From Cycas panzhihuaensis (lineage: Eukaryota; Cycadophyta), in NCBI GenBank assembly GCA_023213395.1, contig CM041465.1, forward strand, positions 153,085,741 to 153,149,740: DNA of 64,000 bases. Reading direction: 5' to 3'. Below the pieces are notes generated by a model, which was not told the origin of the DNA, searched no databases, and saw nothing but the letters and a program-made list of their open reading frames with translations. Within the stretch, counting starts at the first letter, position 1; each line of letters begins with the position of its first letter. This document shows positions 53,053 to 64,000 of the stretch, in pieces. A program made the position numbers and the translations under genes.

Positions 53053-55643
53053 TGAGATCACTCTTACCAGGGGTACCTAAGACTACTCACACTAAGGGTA
53101 ACTAGGTCTAGGATGTGAAACCTAGTATGAGGATATGATGGAACCCTAGGTTGCCTATGCGGGATGCTCATGTACCATGGATATATAGATTTAGGAATGC
53201 ACAGATGTACTTCCTTCTCCTTTGCTTAGGGTTCTAAGAATGAGGGGACCATAATTAGATAATCACCCTTGGCAAGGGGCCAACATGGCAAAGAAAATAG
53301 GAAAAGACAGATGGAATAGGGGGGAGAGAGAGAATAGGTAAATGAACCCAGAACCTCTTAGTTTGACAAAAGGGTATAATAGGGTTTTGTTGTGATATTG
53401 TATAAGAATAATAACAACAAGAAATGGAAGAAAACAAAGAGGAGTACAAAATGAATGAAAACCTCACTCTCTTTCCTTTTACCACTCCTTTCCATTTTAT
53501 TTTCTATAAAAAGAAAGAAACATGTAAAGGAACAAAGAAAAGGTACAGGAACAAACAAGGGGACCTTGCTCTCTTTGCCTTTGTCTCTCTTTTCTCTCTT
53601 TATTTTAAAAAAGGGGAAAAGAAGCCTATATGTTAATCAAAGGAGAGAAACATGGATGCATTCAAAATGGAAGAAATAAAGAGAAGGGAAGGTAGGTATT
53701 CTTCTTCTATATACGACCCTAGCTCAATATCCACTTTCTCTAATATTCCTTTTTCCTATGAAACAATTTCTTCTTATTTCATGCAATGCAGGACACCCCC
53801 CAAACCCTTATTCCCTCCTTTTGATGATGATGCAACTAATAAGAATAAACCATAAAAGGGGGAAGGAATTATTTATAAATAGGGATGTGAGATGAGAAAG
53901 ATGATAAGAATATAAAAAGGAAAGGAGGAAAGAGTAAGTGAAGTTCACTCAGATCCAACAGACAATCAATGATGTCACTTCACTTTGCCTCTCTTAGTCC
54001 TTCCTCTCTAATGGTTGTGTTGCTAGTTGAAATGAGATGATGGGGCCTTCACATATCCACCCTAAATGAATAAGAGCAACTAATGGAAAGTAAGCATAGG
54101 AAAAAATAAAGGAAATATATGCAATAGGATAGCTCAAAACATAGATAATGCTTACCTTATAGAAGTGCACCTTCTCTAAACCCTAACAAGGATGGAAGAG
54201 GGTTGCTCCTTCTTATACCTAAAAGTTAGATCTAAAAGGAAGGCTACTCTAATAACCCTTCAATAAATCTACTTGCATGAAAAGAGTTAATCAATATATA
54301 TGATCAAGGAACATGTATACAAGCATGTGCAACATATAAGAGAATGGTAACAACAAAAATAAAGATAAGGTAAGGAGGGGAGAAGTGTCTCAAAATAGCA
54401 TGGCTCCTTCGACAAGGATATTTCCCTTAGTTATGTTAAGGAAAGCCTTCCCAACAAGCACTTAGAACTCAATGGTAAAATGTATATAAAGGAAAGGATG
54501 GAAAGACCAAGTAAATCCAATCCTACCTTTAATTATTACAACTAAAAGAAAAGCTGCCAAATCCCCAAAAATCCCTAACTATGTAATAAATAATAATGAA
54601 GCAAAGAAGAGAACAATAAGAGGGAGTATCACCAAAAGACAAAACAAGGTTGGATGGGGGATGCCTAATCTAATAGGAAAGAAGGAGGATGTGATGTCCA
54701 TCTAACGTAGTGCTCTACAATGTCCCTTTGCTTATGCTAGGTTAGATCTCCACTTCTTCATATTAGCTCCTCAAGGATGTTAGTTATGTCAAGTGTGAGA
54801 GGGTTGATGTAACAAAAATTTGGTAGTATTTTGGTGTGGTAAGAAGAGTAGAAGATGATAGATGATCCATCCTTAAAATAGAGGGTTTTATAGGCAAAAA
54901 TAAGGTGAGTGGGTAGTGGTTTCATGCCCATAAGGTGGAGAAACCACCAGCCAAAACCAAGGTAGAAGCTAAGGGGGAAAGCTCAAATCCTGACAAAATT
55001 TGAATAAAAATTTATTTTTGAGGTCCAATGGGGGTTCCCAAGGGTGTGATGAGTCATTCTATTAGACATGATATGGTAGTCCCACCTAACAATATGGCAA
55101 AATAGTTATTGAGCTATTGTAAAGGCAATTAGGTAAGCTAATAGTCATACCACAACCAAAGTTACAATAGTATAGATTTGGTTGTTATACCATAGAATCC
55201 TCTATGGCACTGATTTTTTCAATAGAAATGACTAGGGGATGATATCAGAGAGAGAATATAAGGCCCAAAAATAATCCTAAAGGCACTCTAACTCCTAGAA
55301 ATGAACCTCAAGGTTTGAAATTGTGAGTGATTTATGGGTGCAAAGGGAAAATAAGGCTAAAAGGACAAGGACGAGGCTAAAAAATGAGTTGTAGGTCATG
55401 GAAGAGGTCCCTTTTTCTAACTAATAGGTCAACCAGGGGGTTGTAAGGCCATGGAACTAGAATCCTAGTTGTCATAGGCAACAGACAAATACGAGCAAGC
55501 AAGATGTATAAATAAACAGACATCTAATCAACCAATAAAATACATGTTGTAAGGACAATATAAACAATGTGATGGAAGTGAAGATGCATGCCTAAACTTA
55601 CCTATGTCACCATGCTAACGCCATTCCTAGGAGTTAGGAAACA
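53053..55643 (-). repeat. 5' LTR of gypsy B (2591 bp)
   Basis: Plus-strand TGAGATCACTC to GGAAACA, with intact TG..CA ends. Followed by ATAAC. Confidence 0.92.
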
Positions 55644-56289
55644 ATAACCAATGGGTTACAGATCCGTATGAGGGGATGCCCCCTTAGTCAAATGATAAGG
55701 GAGACATAGTTACATGTATGGGTATAGGAGCACCACCTCCTATACTAGTAGGAGGAGAGGAAGAGGGCATTTATTGGGATGGTGATGTTAGTAGTCATGA
55801 GGGAGAGGATGCTCCTGAGGGAGGTGGTAGAGTTAATAAGCCACCTATGGCTTAGGGAGATGATATAGGAGGAGATATAGTTGGTAGAGAGGCTATTATA
55901 GGATTGGATCATCTTGAGGAGGTTATAGAGTTGAGAGTTATTATAGGAGCAACCGAGGGCAAATGGCTAGCGAATGGTACATATGTTATTTTGTTTAATG
56001 ATTTAAATTTAAGTGATTAAGATTTATAATTATGTAATTATCTTTCTTATGATGGGATGACTGACTTGTTTTATGTTGGTTATATATAAATGGGGATAAA
56101 TTAAATATGGCTTTCATGAGACATACCCTTGATGGTCTTTTGGATTTTGTATATGGGCTAGGAGAGCTGCCAATATGGAAAGATAGTAATCCAAAGTTTT
56201 CAGGTCCTCATACATAGTACTTTATGTCTACGATCAGAGTTAGGAACATGTATAGATCAGTAGAGGTATGTATGGGGATATGAGAGGCT

Positions 56290-56388
56290 GAGTTACGGGG
56301 ATAATTAACTACTCATGATGTAGAACTATAGGGACAATGAGCTACTCCAGATGTAGAGTTATAAGGATAATTAACTACTTAAGATGTA
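56290..56388 (+). repeat. three 33-bp tandem units coding an 11-residue repeat
   Basis: Units 56290-56322, 56323-56355 and 56356-56388, with a partial fourth, read as E-L-x-G-x-L-T-T-x-D-V with few changes. All are in one frame of the antisense ORF of H, with TAG/TAA at positions where CAG/CAA would keep the frame. An 11-residue period is typical of right-handed coiled coils. Confidence 0.8.
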
Positions 56389-57149
56389 CAACTCAGGGGT
56401 CTAGAGGCTTAGCTTAAGTCTATTGATGATGAGAGGTGACGTCTACAAAGGATGCCCATCCTACAGGCAGGTGGATGAGTTATCTTTTAGTTAGCCAAAG
56501 TGCATAGTAGGGGCATATTAACACATAGAGGGGAGAGGGGCCTTGTACTCATGGATGATATGCAGAGGGAAGTTAGGGTAGCTCTAGGTGGATGTGATAT
56601 TTAATATCATTATCTCCCATTAAAAGGGAGGGATATGGATGTATTATAATGTATCTTGTGATTGATATACAATGTATATTATTTCTTATATATACATTAT
56701 TTCTCATGATTTATATATGATGTGTATTATGCTGTTATTGTGATTCAAAGACTTTTAACCTTAGTTGGAACCCCACACCCCCCTCCCCCCCCACCCCCAT
56801 ATATCCCTTAATTTAACAAGAGTCAATTGGTAGTGTAAAGTTATATATTTCTCTTTTAGTGATGGTCATGCCATATGTGGATGTGTGGTATTGTATATAT
56901 CCCTTTGATTTTATCTTTTTAAGTATGTGATTTTATTTTCTAATACTTTTATGGATGTTTGATAATAACATTTTTTATATTAGTTTATACTCATATGTCT
57001 ATTGCTAGGAATGGATTTGACTACCATGGTTTATACTCTTTTATAGATAGGTTTCTAGAGTTGTAGTTTATTCACATTATAAAGAAAAGAAATCCTCAAG
57101 TACAAATCAAGGGGAGAATGGAAAGGTTACTCTGACTTATAAATAGAAA

Positions 57150-57570
57150 AAAGCACCCTCCTAAACTAGGCTATAAGTGATGGCATTTAATTATATAGGA
57201 GACAAGGAAGTCAACTTCAATATTTTGGGTTCTTGGAATATGTTGAGTTATAACAGTAAAAAAATATACTAATAGGATAGTAACATCATCAAGTAAAGAA
57301 TATAAATGGCTCAAATAAGCTTGATAAAAATGGGTAAGTTGGTAAACTATAATTTAAGAATCTAAAAATATGTTGATAGGTCCATTATGAAAGTTAAGAA
57401 CATCAATAAGAGCTCTAATGACTACTAGATACTTGGCTTTATTATTGGTTACTTATGAGATGAAGAAGCTAGCATTGGTGAGAATAATTCCCTTGCAATC
57501 ATGAATGACCCATGCTGTAGTGGAGACTATTGGGTTCCCTTAGCTCCTATCATCAGTATAGATGTTCAAA
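57150..57570 (-). pseudogene. extra RNase H domain of element H
   Basis: Blocks on minus: IYTDDRS, WVIHDCKGIILTNASFFIS, NNKAKYLVVIRALIDVLNFH, GPINIFLDS and HIPRTQNIEVDFLV. The first and third acidic positions are kept (TDDRS, LDS) but the glutamate of NEAEY is lysine, so it is probably dead. It carries three or more stops. A polypyrimidine run (57685-57718) upstream replaces a shorter one in G (about 20900-20920). Confidence 0.7.
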
Positions 57571-58739
57571 GCCATAATAGAGAAGGACACAAACTCAAAG
57601 GCAAGTTGATAAACATGGGGAAATAGAGTCAACCCATGCCTTATCCCACATGCCAAGAAGGTGCTAACTATTATATACATGATTTCTCTCTCTCTCTCTC
57701 TTCCTTTTTTTTTTTTTTCTTTAGAAAGGATGTCATTCCATGCAATGGTTTAGATGAGGGTCACGGTAAACCTAACATCATTGAACTCATTTTCTAGATG
57801 GCTCATCTCATCCACCCTCATGCCTATTAGGGGATAGGTGACTATGATCATCACACAATTTTCATCAAGGTGTAGTGGATGAGAATGACTAATAACATAG
57901 GAGAGTGTAGTAATAATTAGTGAAACCATGGGAAATTAGGATTTAAAGGGATATAAGTGACAAGAAGCCTAAACTTATGTACTTGAGAGAAAAATTATGG
58001 GTATTTATAAGATGTTTGATCAAAGTATCTCTATGGGATAAAAGGGAAGGTCTTGATTAACTAATTATCAAGGAGTAAGAGGGGTACTACTAATAGGGTT
58101 TGATTTAGTACTAAGTACCTAATGAACCATGGGAGAAAGAAAGATAATATGTAATCACTTACACAAGAAAATTTCTAATTACTTGGAAGATAATTTATAA
58201 ACTGTAAAAGATAGATGAGGAGTCTAATAGTTAGCTCACCAATTGACTAAGGGATGAAGAATATCTAAATTATTGAGAGTACATGAAAAGTTATTGGGTA
58301 GTTTAAAAGAGTCAAGAATGAGTGATAGTACCATGAATATCTATGACTTATTCTAAGGTAGAAGTTGCTTGGGCATCATAGAACACCAAATGGAGAAGCT
58401 AACTAGTTGCACCAATAACAGAGGATCATCATGTTGAGCTAAGTTAAGAGAGGATGAAAGATGAAAAGGCTTTGAATAAAATGAAGAAAGGGGGAATGAT
58501 GTAACTATAAATTTTTATTATTTTATAGTTTTCAATTTCTTTTCTATTTTTTAGATCACAAAGTATATACATTTAGCTTATACTCATTTTTGGAGAGGTG
58601 CCCCCCCAAACATGAGTCTTAGGGAAAGTAAGATGTTTGAGCTAGCATAGTTTTGGCTTGTTAAGAGGAAGATTTTTAGAGTTATAGTTTATACTCATTA
58701 TGGAGATATGTTAATCATGGTGCTTTCTCAAAATTTAAA

Positions 58740-59800
58740 AATTTAAAAGTTTTCAAAACTCAAGCCTATTAAGGGTGGAGAGATAATAGGCTCTATTATT
58801 TAGATTTTCTATAAATAAATAAGGGCCTACCCACTTGGAGTCAATTTTTTTTTGTTTTTCATATAAATATTCAAGTTTAAATACTTTGTCTCCTATATGA
58901 AATTTTCTTAGTCTCAAATATTAATCATGAGCTACCTGGGCTTGATGTTTTAAGGCCAAGTTCTTTTTATAGTTATCAAGATGGGTTTCATCCATCTTCT
59001 TAAGTTCTAAAAGTCTTACCTACCTCAACCATTCTTCATTAGTGAAGTGTGTAAATGAGACCTTAAGTGAGAGGATCTTAATCTCTAATGAGAGTATGAC
59101 TTTAGTTCTATAGACTAATAAAAATGAATCATCCATGTAGCTATCCTAATTGAAGTACAATAAGCCCATAAGGTCAGGAAAAGTTGAGTATGCCAATCTT
59201 GTTAGGAGTCATCAATTGTTTTAGCCAAGACCCTTATCAAGGTTTTGTTAAAGGCTTCGATTTGGCCATTAGCCTATGGGCAGTAAGGGGATGATGTCCT
59301 ATGGGTGATATAGAATTGATTATAGAGTTTGTCAACTTGAGAATTATAAAATAGAGTTTCATTATCTGTGATGATAATATCAAGGACTCTAAACCAATAG
59401 ATGATGTATTGGAAGATGAAAGTTGTAACTACTTTTCCAGTGGTATTTATCAAAGGGATTGCCTTACTCCATTTTGTAAAATATTTAGTTTTAGTCAAGA
59501 TGAACTTATGTTTGGCAAATAATGGGAGGTAAATTTGCCCAATAAGGTCAAGACCCCATTGAGAGAATGGCCAAAGGGCAAGTATCTTTTGAAGTGAAGT
59601 GGCTAGTTAATGGATAAGAGAAGAATGCATTAGCATTTTTTACACTTTTATACATATGAATGTATATCTTTAAATAGAAATGGCCAATAACAACCTATTT
59701 AAAGGATTTATAAGTTTATTAACTAACCACCACAAATATCATCATGGTATTTGCCTGAAGTAAATTAGGCCTCTAAAGATGAAACATATCTTAGCAAGAT
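58740..59800 (-). pseudogene. gypsy integrase of element H
   Basis: The core piece 59274-59498 reads YFTKWSKAIPLINTTGKVV and LDIIITDNETLFYNSQ. It is then followed, after a TAG, by ANGQIEAFNKTLIRVL, so the second aspartate and the glutamate are visible. The C-terminal DNA-binding part (58740-58910) has the GDKVFKLEYLYEKQKK block. Many stops; the zinc finger upstream is unclear. Confidence 0.8.
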
Positions 59801-59949
59801 TCCATCAAAAGATTGTTTGTATAATATGTCATCCAAAAAAGGGATTAGTGAATAGAGGACCTTATTCTTTTTCTCTTCTCAGAATAGACATTAGGGGGTA
59901 AGTTTGGTATGAGAGATAAACTTGAATGTCATCATACCAATTGTGATCA

Positions 59950-61460
59950 ATAGGGATAGTGTCAACTTGTAGGATATGTTTATGTGGGAGTAGGTCATTG
60001 ACACTCATGGAATTATGATTGGGAAGTGGTTCTATGGCTAGATATTCATTAATAACTATTCCCTTTTTTTACTTGATTAACTATGCTTAAGTCAAATTCT
60101 TGTAGTAGAAGGGCCCACCTACTAGCTCGTCCTGCTAAGTCCATCTTGGTGAGTAGTAAATGAATCAGATCAGACTGGAGGATCATAAGAGCAATATTAC
60201 TTACAAAGTAATGTCATAGCCTTTTGGTAGAATAAAACCAAATCCAAACACTCTTTTTTAGATGAGGAATATTTAAGGCTGGCAGTTACCAAAGTATGAC
60301 TAATGAAGTAGATAACTTATTCTTTAGAAAATTTATCTTCTTGGGCTAACATGGTGCCCAAAGATTCTTATATAAAGGAAGTATATATGATAAATGACTT
60401 ATCAAAATTAGGTAGGGCAAGGATAAAAAGCTAAGATGAGGGCTTCTTTAAGCTTGTCAAAAGATTCTTGAGTGGCTAAGGTCCATTTGATAAGGGCATT
60501 TTTCTTGAGTAAGTTAGTTAAGGGTTTAACATTTAGGGCAAAATTAATGAGGAATTGTCATAAAAAACCAAGTCTACTCAAGAAGGATTTTACTTGTTTT
60601 TTAGTACGTGGTGGTGGCATATTAACAATGGCTACAAGTTTATTTGAATCTACCCCATTACCATCTTTGAAGATAATATTACAAAGTATCTTTCTAAAGG
60701 CAACAGTAAAAATACATTTGTTATGGTTTAAACAAAGTTGGTATTTTTGACATCACTCAAAGATGGTCTTTAGGTAATGAATGTGGTCCCCTTGATGATG
60801 TGATAGATTTGGCATGTCATCGAGTTATATTACTAAAGTATGTTCAAATAAGTCATGAAAGATAAAGACCATGACTTGCTAGTAAGTTGCGCTAGTATTT
60901 TTAAGGCCAAAGGACATAACCTTATAAACAAATGTACCCCAAGGGGTAGTGAAGGTAGTCTTATGGTGGCTTTTAGGGGAGATAAGGATTTGATTATAGC
61001 CTAAAAAACCATCCATGAGGGACATCATTTCAAAGTTGATGATTTGATCCCATATCTGATCAATAAAAGGGAGTGGAAAATTATCTTTGGGATAAGAGTT
61101 ATTTATATCACGAAAGTCAATACAAATGCAAATAGAACTATTCTTTTAGAAATAGGGATAATGATGGATACCCATTTGAATAATCAATAGATTCAATAAA
61201 TCTTGCCCTAAGAAGCTTTTCTAGTTCTTGTTTGATGGTGGTAGATGATCACATGTGAATATGCCTTTATTTTTAACATTTAGGTTTGCCCCCTAATATA
61301 ATAGTGATATCATAAACCATGATATCAGGGTAAATTCCCTTTATATCCAAATAACCCCATGTAAAAATGTAGGAAAACTTGATAAAAAGGTTTTGTAAGT
61401 GTTCCACTTTAGAAGGGAAACCACTAGCACTAACTTTCATCAATTTGGGCTCTTAATGAG
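59950..61460 (-). pseudogene. gypsy RT and RNase H of element H
   Basis: RT linker (FPSKVEHLQNLFIKFSYIFT and GIYPDIMVYDITIILGG, 61290-61430). RT shows SLMDGFLGYNQILISPKSHH, TTPWGTFVYKVMSFGLKNT and VIYLDDM (about 60815-60840), so the YLDD box is intact though stops flank it. RNase H follows, with the ESFDKLKEALILAF block and TLVTASLKYSSSKKEC (about 60230-60300). Collinear with element B at 48300-49800. Confidence 0.85.
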
Positions 61461-62099
61461 TCCCTAGGTTAATGTCGATGGTATCCTTGACTAACATAGT
61501 ATTTCCCTCTTCAAAATGAGATGGAGCTAGATTGAGAGGTAGTGAAGGAAGGATAACTTACTAGTCACAAGTCGATGAGGATTAGTCATAGTGGATACAT
61601 TTAGCAAAACCTAGTTTATGATGATTAGGTGATAAAGTAGGATAGGAACCAACCAAATGTTTAAGAATAGCCTCATCATTCTTAAAATGGTTGAAATAAA
61701 AGATGCTTTTGGAAAGGGAGTGGTTCTTAGAAAGAGGAGAATAAGGGATTTTATTTATGGGAGTTGATTGGGATAATATAAGAATCAATGCATAGGGAAA
61801 GACATCTATAAGAGAAGGTGTTATATGTAAAGGGGACATCTGAGTAAGAAATCTCTAATCAATTTATGCCAAGATATCAATTGAGATGGTATGCTTGACT
61901 ATGGGGTAACGTAATTAAGGGAATCTAACATTAAGCATGGTATATATACTTACTCGTATTGTTCCTACTCAGAAGAGGAAGTGCTTTACAGGAGAACAAT
62001 AGTAATCATATGAATCAGTTTAGGTTCTTCAGGTGCATCTCATAAAACAAGTTGTTTCTTATAAAAAATTCTTTCATGATACATAGTCAAAGTTTTAAT

Positions 62100-64000
62100 A
62101 GTCACTTTAACAGGTCACATTAAGGGGTTTTGTTGCTTTAAGCATCATTAGGTTTGTAATGAAGATTCCTCTTCCTCCTAAGTATGCATTTGGCCTCCTT
62201 CACCATATTTAACCTTATTTCTCATTGTCATAAACTAATAAAAGTCTATTCAACTCTAGTTAGCCTTTGTGATGATTGTCCTTCTAATCTTTCTCAACTC
62301 ATTAAGTGTTGTGGCATCTTAGTTTATGTGTTTTTTGTCTCTTTCCTTTATTTATGGTCCTTCTATTCTACTCATCTTGGTATTTATGTTTATGTTTAAT
62401 GACCTACTTGCTCATGCTTCTATTATCGATATTTTGTTGTGTATATGATGACTATGAGATGCATTTCCTTGTTTCTGTGTTGGACATGTGGGCAACTACT
62501 TTGTTGGCTTATTCCTCTATGTGATGATTGGACATTATATTAAGTGGCTATCTCCACATTGAATGTCTTTGATCTTATGCTTTGCATTATGTATTCAATT
62601 GATCAAATGTAAAGTCACAGGTTACCAAAGTTTGCAAGTTGTCACATGCAAGTAGCCTCATGCATAGGTCATCAAAATTCATAAGAGGTTTATTTTTTTA
62701 TTTCTATTTTTATATAGTTTGAAACTTTATAATATAAAATTTAGAATATTCATATTTTAACAAAATTCCCCTTTTAACAGTTTAAAAATTCATCATTTTA
62801 ATCCTTATTTTAGTATTTTGATTCAATATTTATAATAATTTTCATTCAGTATTATAGAGATCCTTTTTAATTCTTTTCACTAATAGAGATTACATTTCGT
62901 TGAAATTAATAATCACCAATAGAGAACCTTAAGACCATAGTCATTATATAATTTTTTTTATTAGAGAAAATCAAGTGTTTGGCTTATAAACACTTTAGTG
63001 AGAGGATATTAGAATAAAGGTCTTCATATTCTATTGTCTTCAAGGATTGATTATCAAGGTTGCATGTGACATTTTTTACCTTGCATATGAGTTTTTCCAC
63101 CTACATGTGACATATGTCTGTTTGCATATCTCAAAGCCTATTATTTGGTGCTTGATTGCTTACATGTTGTATTTCTTGTTGCATGTCTTCTCTAAAACTA
63201 TATGTTAGTATCCAACTACTTACAATTGAAACTTTACAACATGCATATTAAAAATTGCCTAAGAAACAAAATAGCTTAACTAAGAAACTAGATATTAATA
63301 CATGTCACATATGTAAATCTTAAACATCAATTAGATCTTATAAATTAACTAGTAATTACAGTTGATAATATACTATGAATATGCTTTGATACTAAGATAT
63401 TATAGTAAGGCATGTAATGAAGACAATAATTGGTAAGATTAACTATCAAAATATTAGAAATTAAATCTAAAAGTTTTGATTTAATCTCTATTCATTAAAT
63501 GCCTTACATTACATAAGTGACTCAATAATCCTTACTTCTCACTAATGCATTTTACAAAATAACCTATATGTATAATATATAATACTTAATATAATATCTG
63601 TCCTACCTAATGTGACACATATGAGGTGAGAGTCATAACCCCCCTTGACTCATCACTTCATGAAACATAAAATAATCTTACACTAAAATAATACAAAAAT
63701 TAAAGGGTAGGTCCATAACCTAAGGTTATAAACTTGTGAAATAAATATTAAAGTCTAACAAAAGGCACAAAACATAATATTAGATCAAGACCTTGTGTCT
63801 ATTGATAAATACATTTGATTACAATTAATTCATAAACCAATTTTTTTTTGAAAAATAGGAATATAATTAAACTAAAGAAATCATATAAATTTTATGATAT
63901 TTTGCATTTAGAATGTATTTTAATGTATATTTACAATTAAGAAAATCAAAAGTCATTCACAAATGTGATGATTGTATAGAATTTTAAACATTAAGTGTAT
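62100..64000. other. AT-rich stretch without recognisable gene
   Basis: Short open frames only; no domain, LTR pair or RNA gene recognised. Small repeats such as TTGCATGTGACA-like words recur at 62635-62660 and 63060-63180. It may be decayed 5' sequence of H or unrelated. Confidence 0.5.

Larger units (their letters stand above)
43902..55643 (-). mobile_element. Ty3/gypsy element B, both LTRs and target duplication (Tat-like)
   Basis: An 11,742-bp element on minus. LTRs are 53053-55643 (5') and 43902-46479 (3'), flanked by ATAAC at 43897-43901 and 55644-55648. Internal order: primer site, gag (52990-51050), spacer, RT (49800-48850), RNase H (48850-48300), integrase (48250-47000), tail (46980-46490), polypurine tract. 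It lacks the extra RNase H and the antisense ORF that its relatives C and I carry between integrase and tail. All coding parts hold stops. Confidence 0.95.
43560..56620 (+). pseudogene. antisense ORF of element H, split by gypsy B
   Basis: The parts are 43560-43896 (weak, frame uncertain) and 55644-56620 (clear), interrupted by gypsy B with its ATAAC duplication. The clear part has an acidic Gly/Glu stretch (VGGEEEG, SSHEGEDAPEGGGRV, 55760-55850). A probable intron follows (about 55980-56093, 5' GTACAT). Then comes a region with GPHT and TIRVRNMY matching the start of the last exon in the I copy. An 11-residue repeat (56290-56388) and a basic end DDMQREVRVAL close it. It is homologous to the ORFs at 33687-41210 and 13425-11730. 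The N-terminal exon was not found. Function unknown. Confidence 0.5.
56620..62100 (-). mobile_element. Ty3/gypsy element H, pol to 3' part
   Basis: On minus: RT N-terminal linker (61840-61250), RT (61250-60500), RNase H (60480-59950), integrase (59800-58740), R1 (58711-58520), extra RNase H (57570-57150), R2 (57085-56898), then the antisense ORF (plus) with gypsy B inside. gag, primer site and LTRs were not found. Between 58500 and 56620 it is the uninterrupted counterpart, in inverse orientation, of element G. Confidence 0.75.

Overview
The window is nuclear DNA of a large-genome seed plant, built almost entirely of nested and decayed retrotransposons. I see no intact host gene, tRNA, rRNA, prokaryotic operon or CRISPR array. 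The evidence is Ty3/gypsy proteins typical of plants (Tat-like gag, RT, RNase H, integrase and an extra RNase H), three Ty1/copia elements and a plant L1-type LINE tail. Old divergent LTRs and stop-ridden coding regions would suit a gymnosperm or a large-genome angiosperm, but the species cannot be told from this window.

Layout, left to right. 1-4443: 5' end of gypsy element A on the minus strand (gag, primer site, 2.6 kb LTR). 4444-~7080: AT-rich, nothing recognised. ~7080-~11455: decayed copia D on plus. ~11456-17841: 3' part of gypsy C on plus (antisense spliced ORF, extra RNase H, polypurine tract, 2.9 kb LTR). 17842-29681: gypsy G on plus, broken by C at its left end, a 5'-truncated LINE (18315-20170) and copia F (21273-28820). 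29682-~43050: gypsy I on minus (LTR, tail, extra RNase H, antisense spliced ORF, integrase), with copia E (35188-40511) inside the antisense ORF. ~43050-62100: gypsy H on minus (RT, RNase H, integrase, extra RNase H, antisense ORF), with the LTR-complete gypsy B (43902-55643) inside its antisense ORF. 62100-64000: AT-rich, nothing recognised.

Target-site duplications support four insertions: B (ATAAC/ATAAC), F (AATTA/AATTA), E (GCTAG/GATAG) and the LINE (CTCCCTTAAC on both sides). F is the youngest by LTR divergence (about two differences in 298 bp); E and B are much older.

The most interesting signal is an ORF family of unknown function carried antisense inside these gypsy elements. Three diverged copies are present (in C, I and H). 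The C and I copies share an identical-length 24-nt first exon (ATG to GT) and an intron at the same place before a coiled-coil exon. In C and I the ORF lies head-to-head with the extra RNase H; in H it lies on the other side of the RNase H. Extra ORFs are known in Tat-lineage elements, so the class is not new, but this arrangement deserves a proper look.
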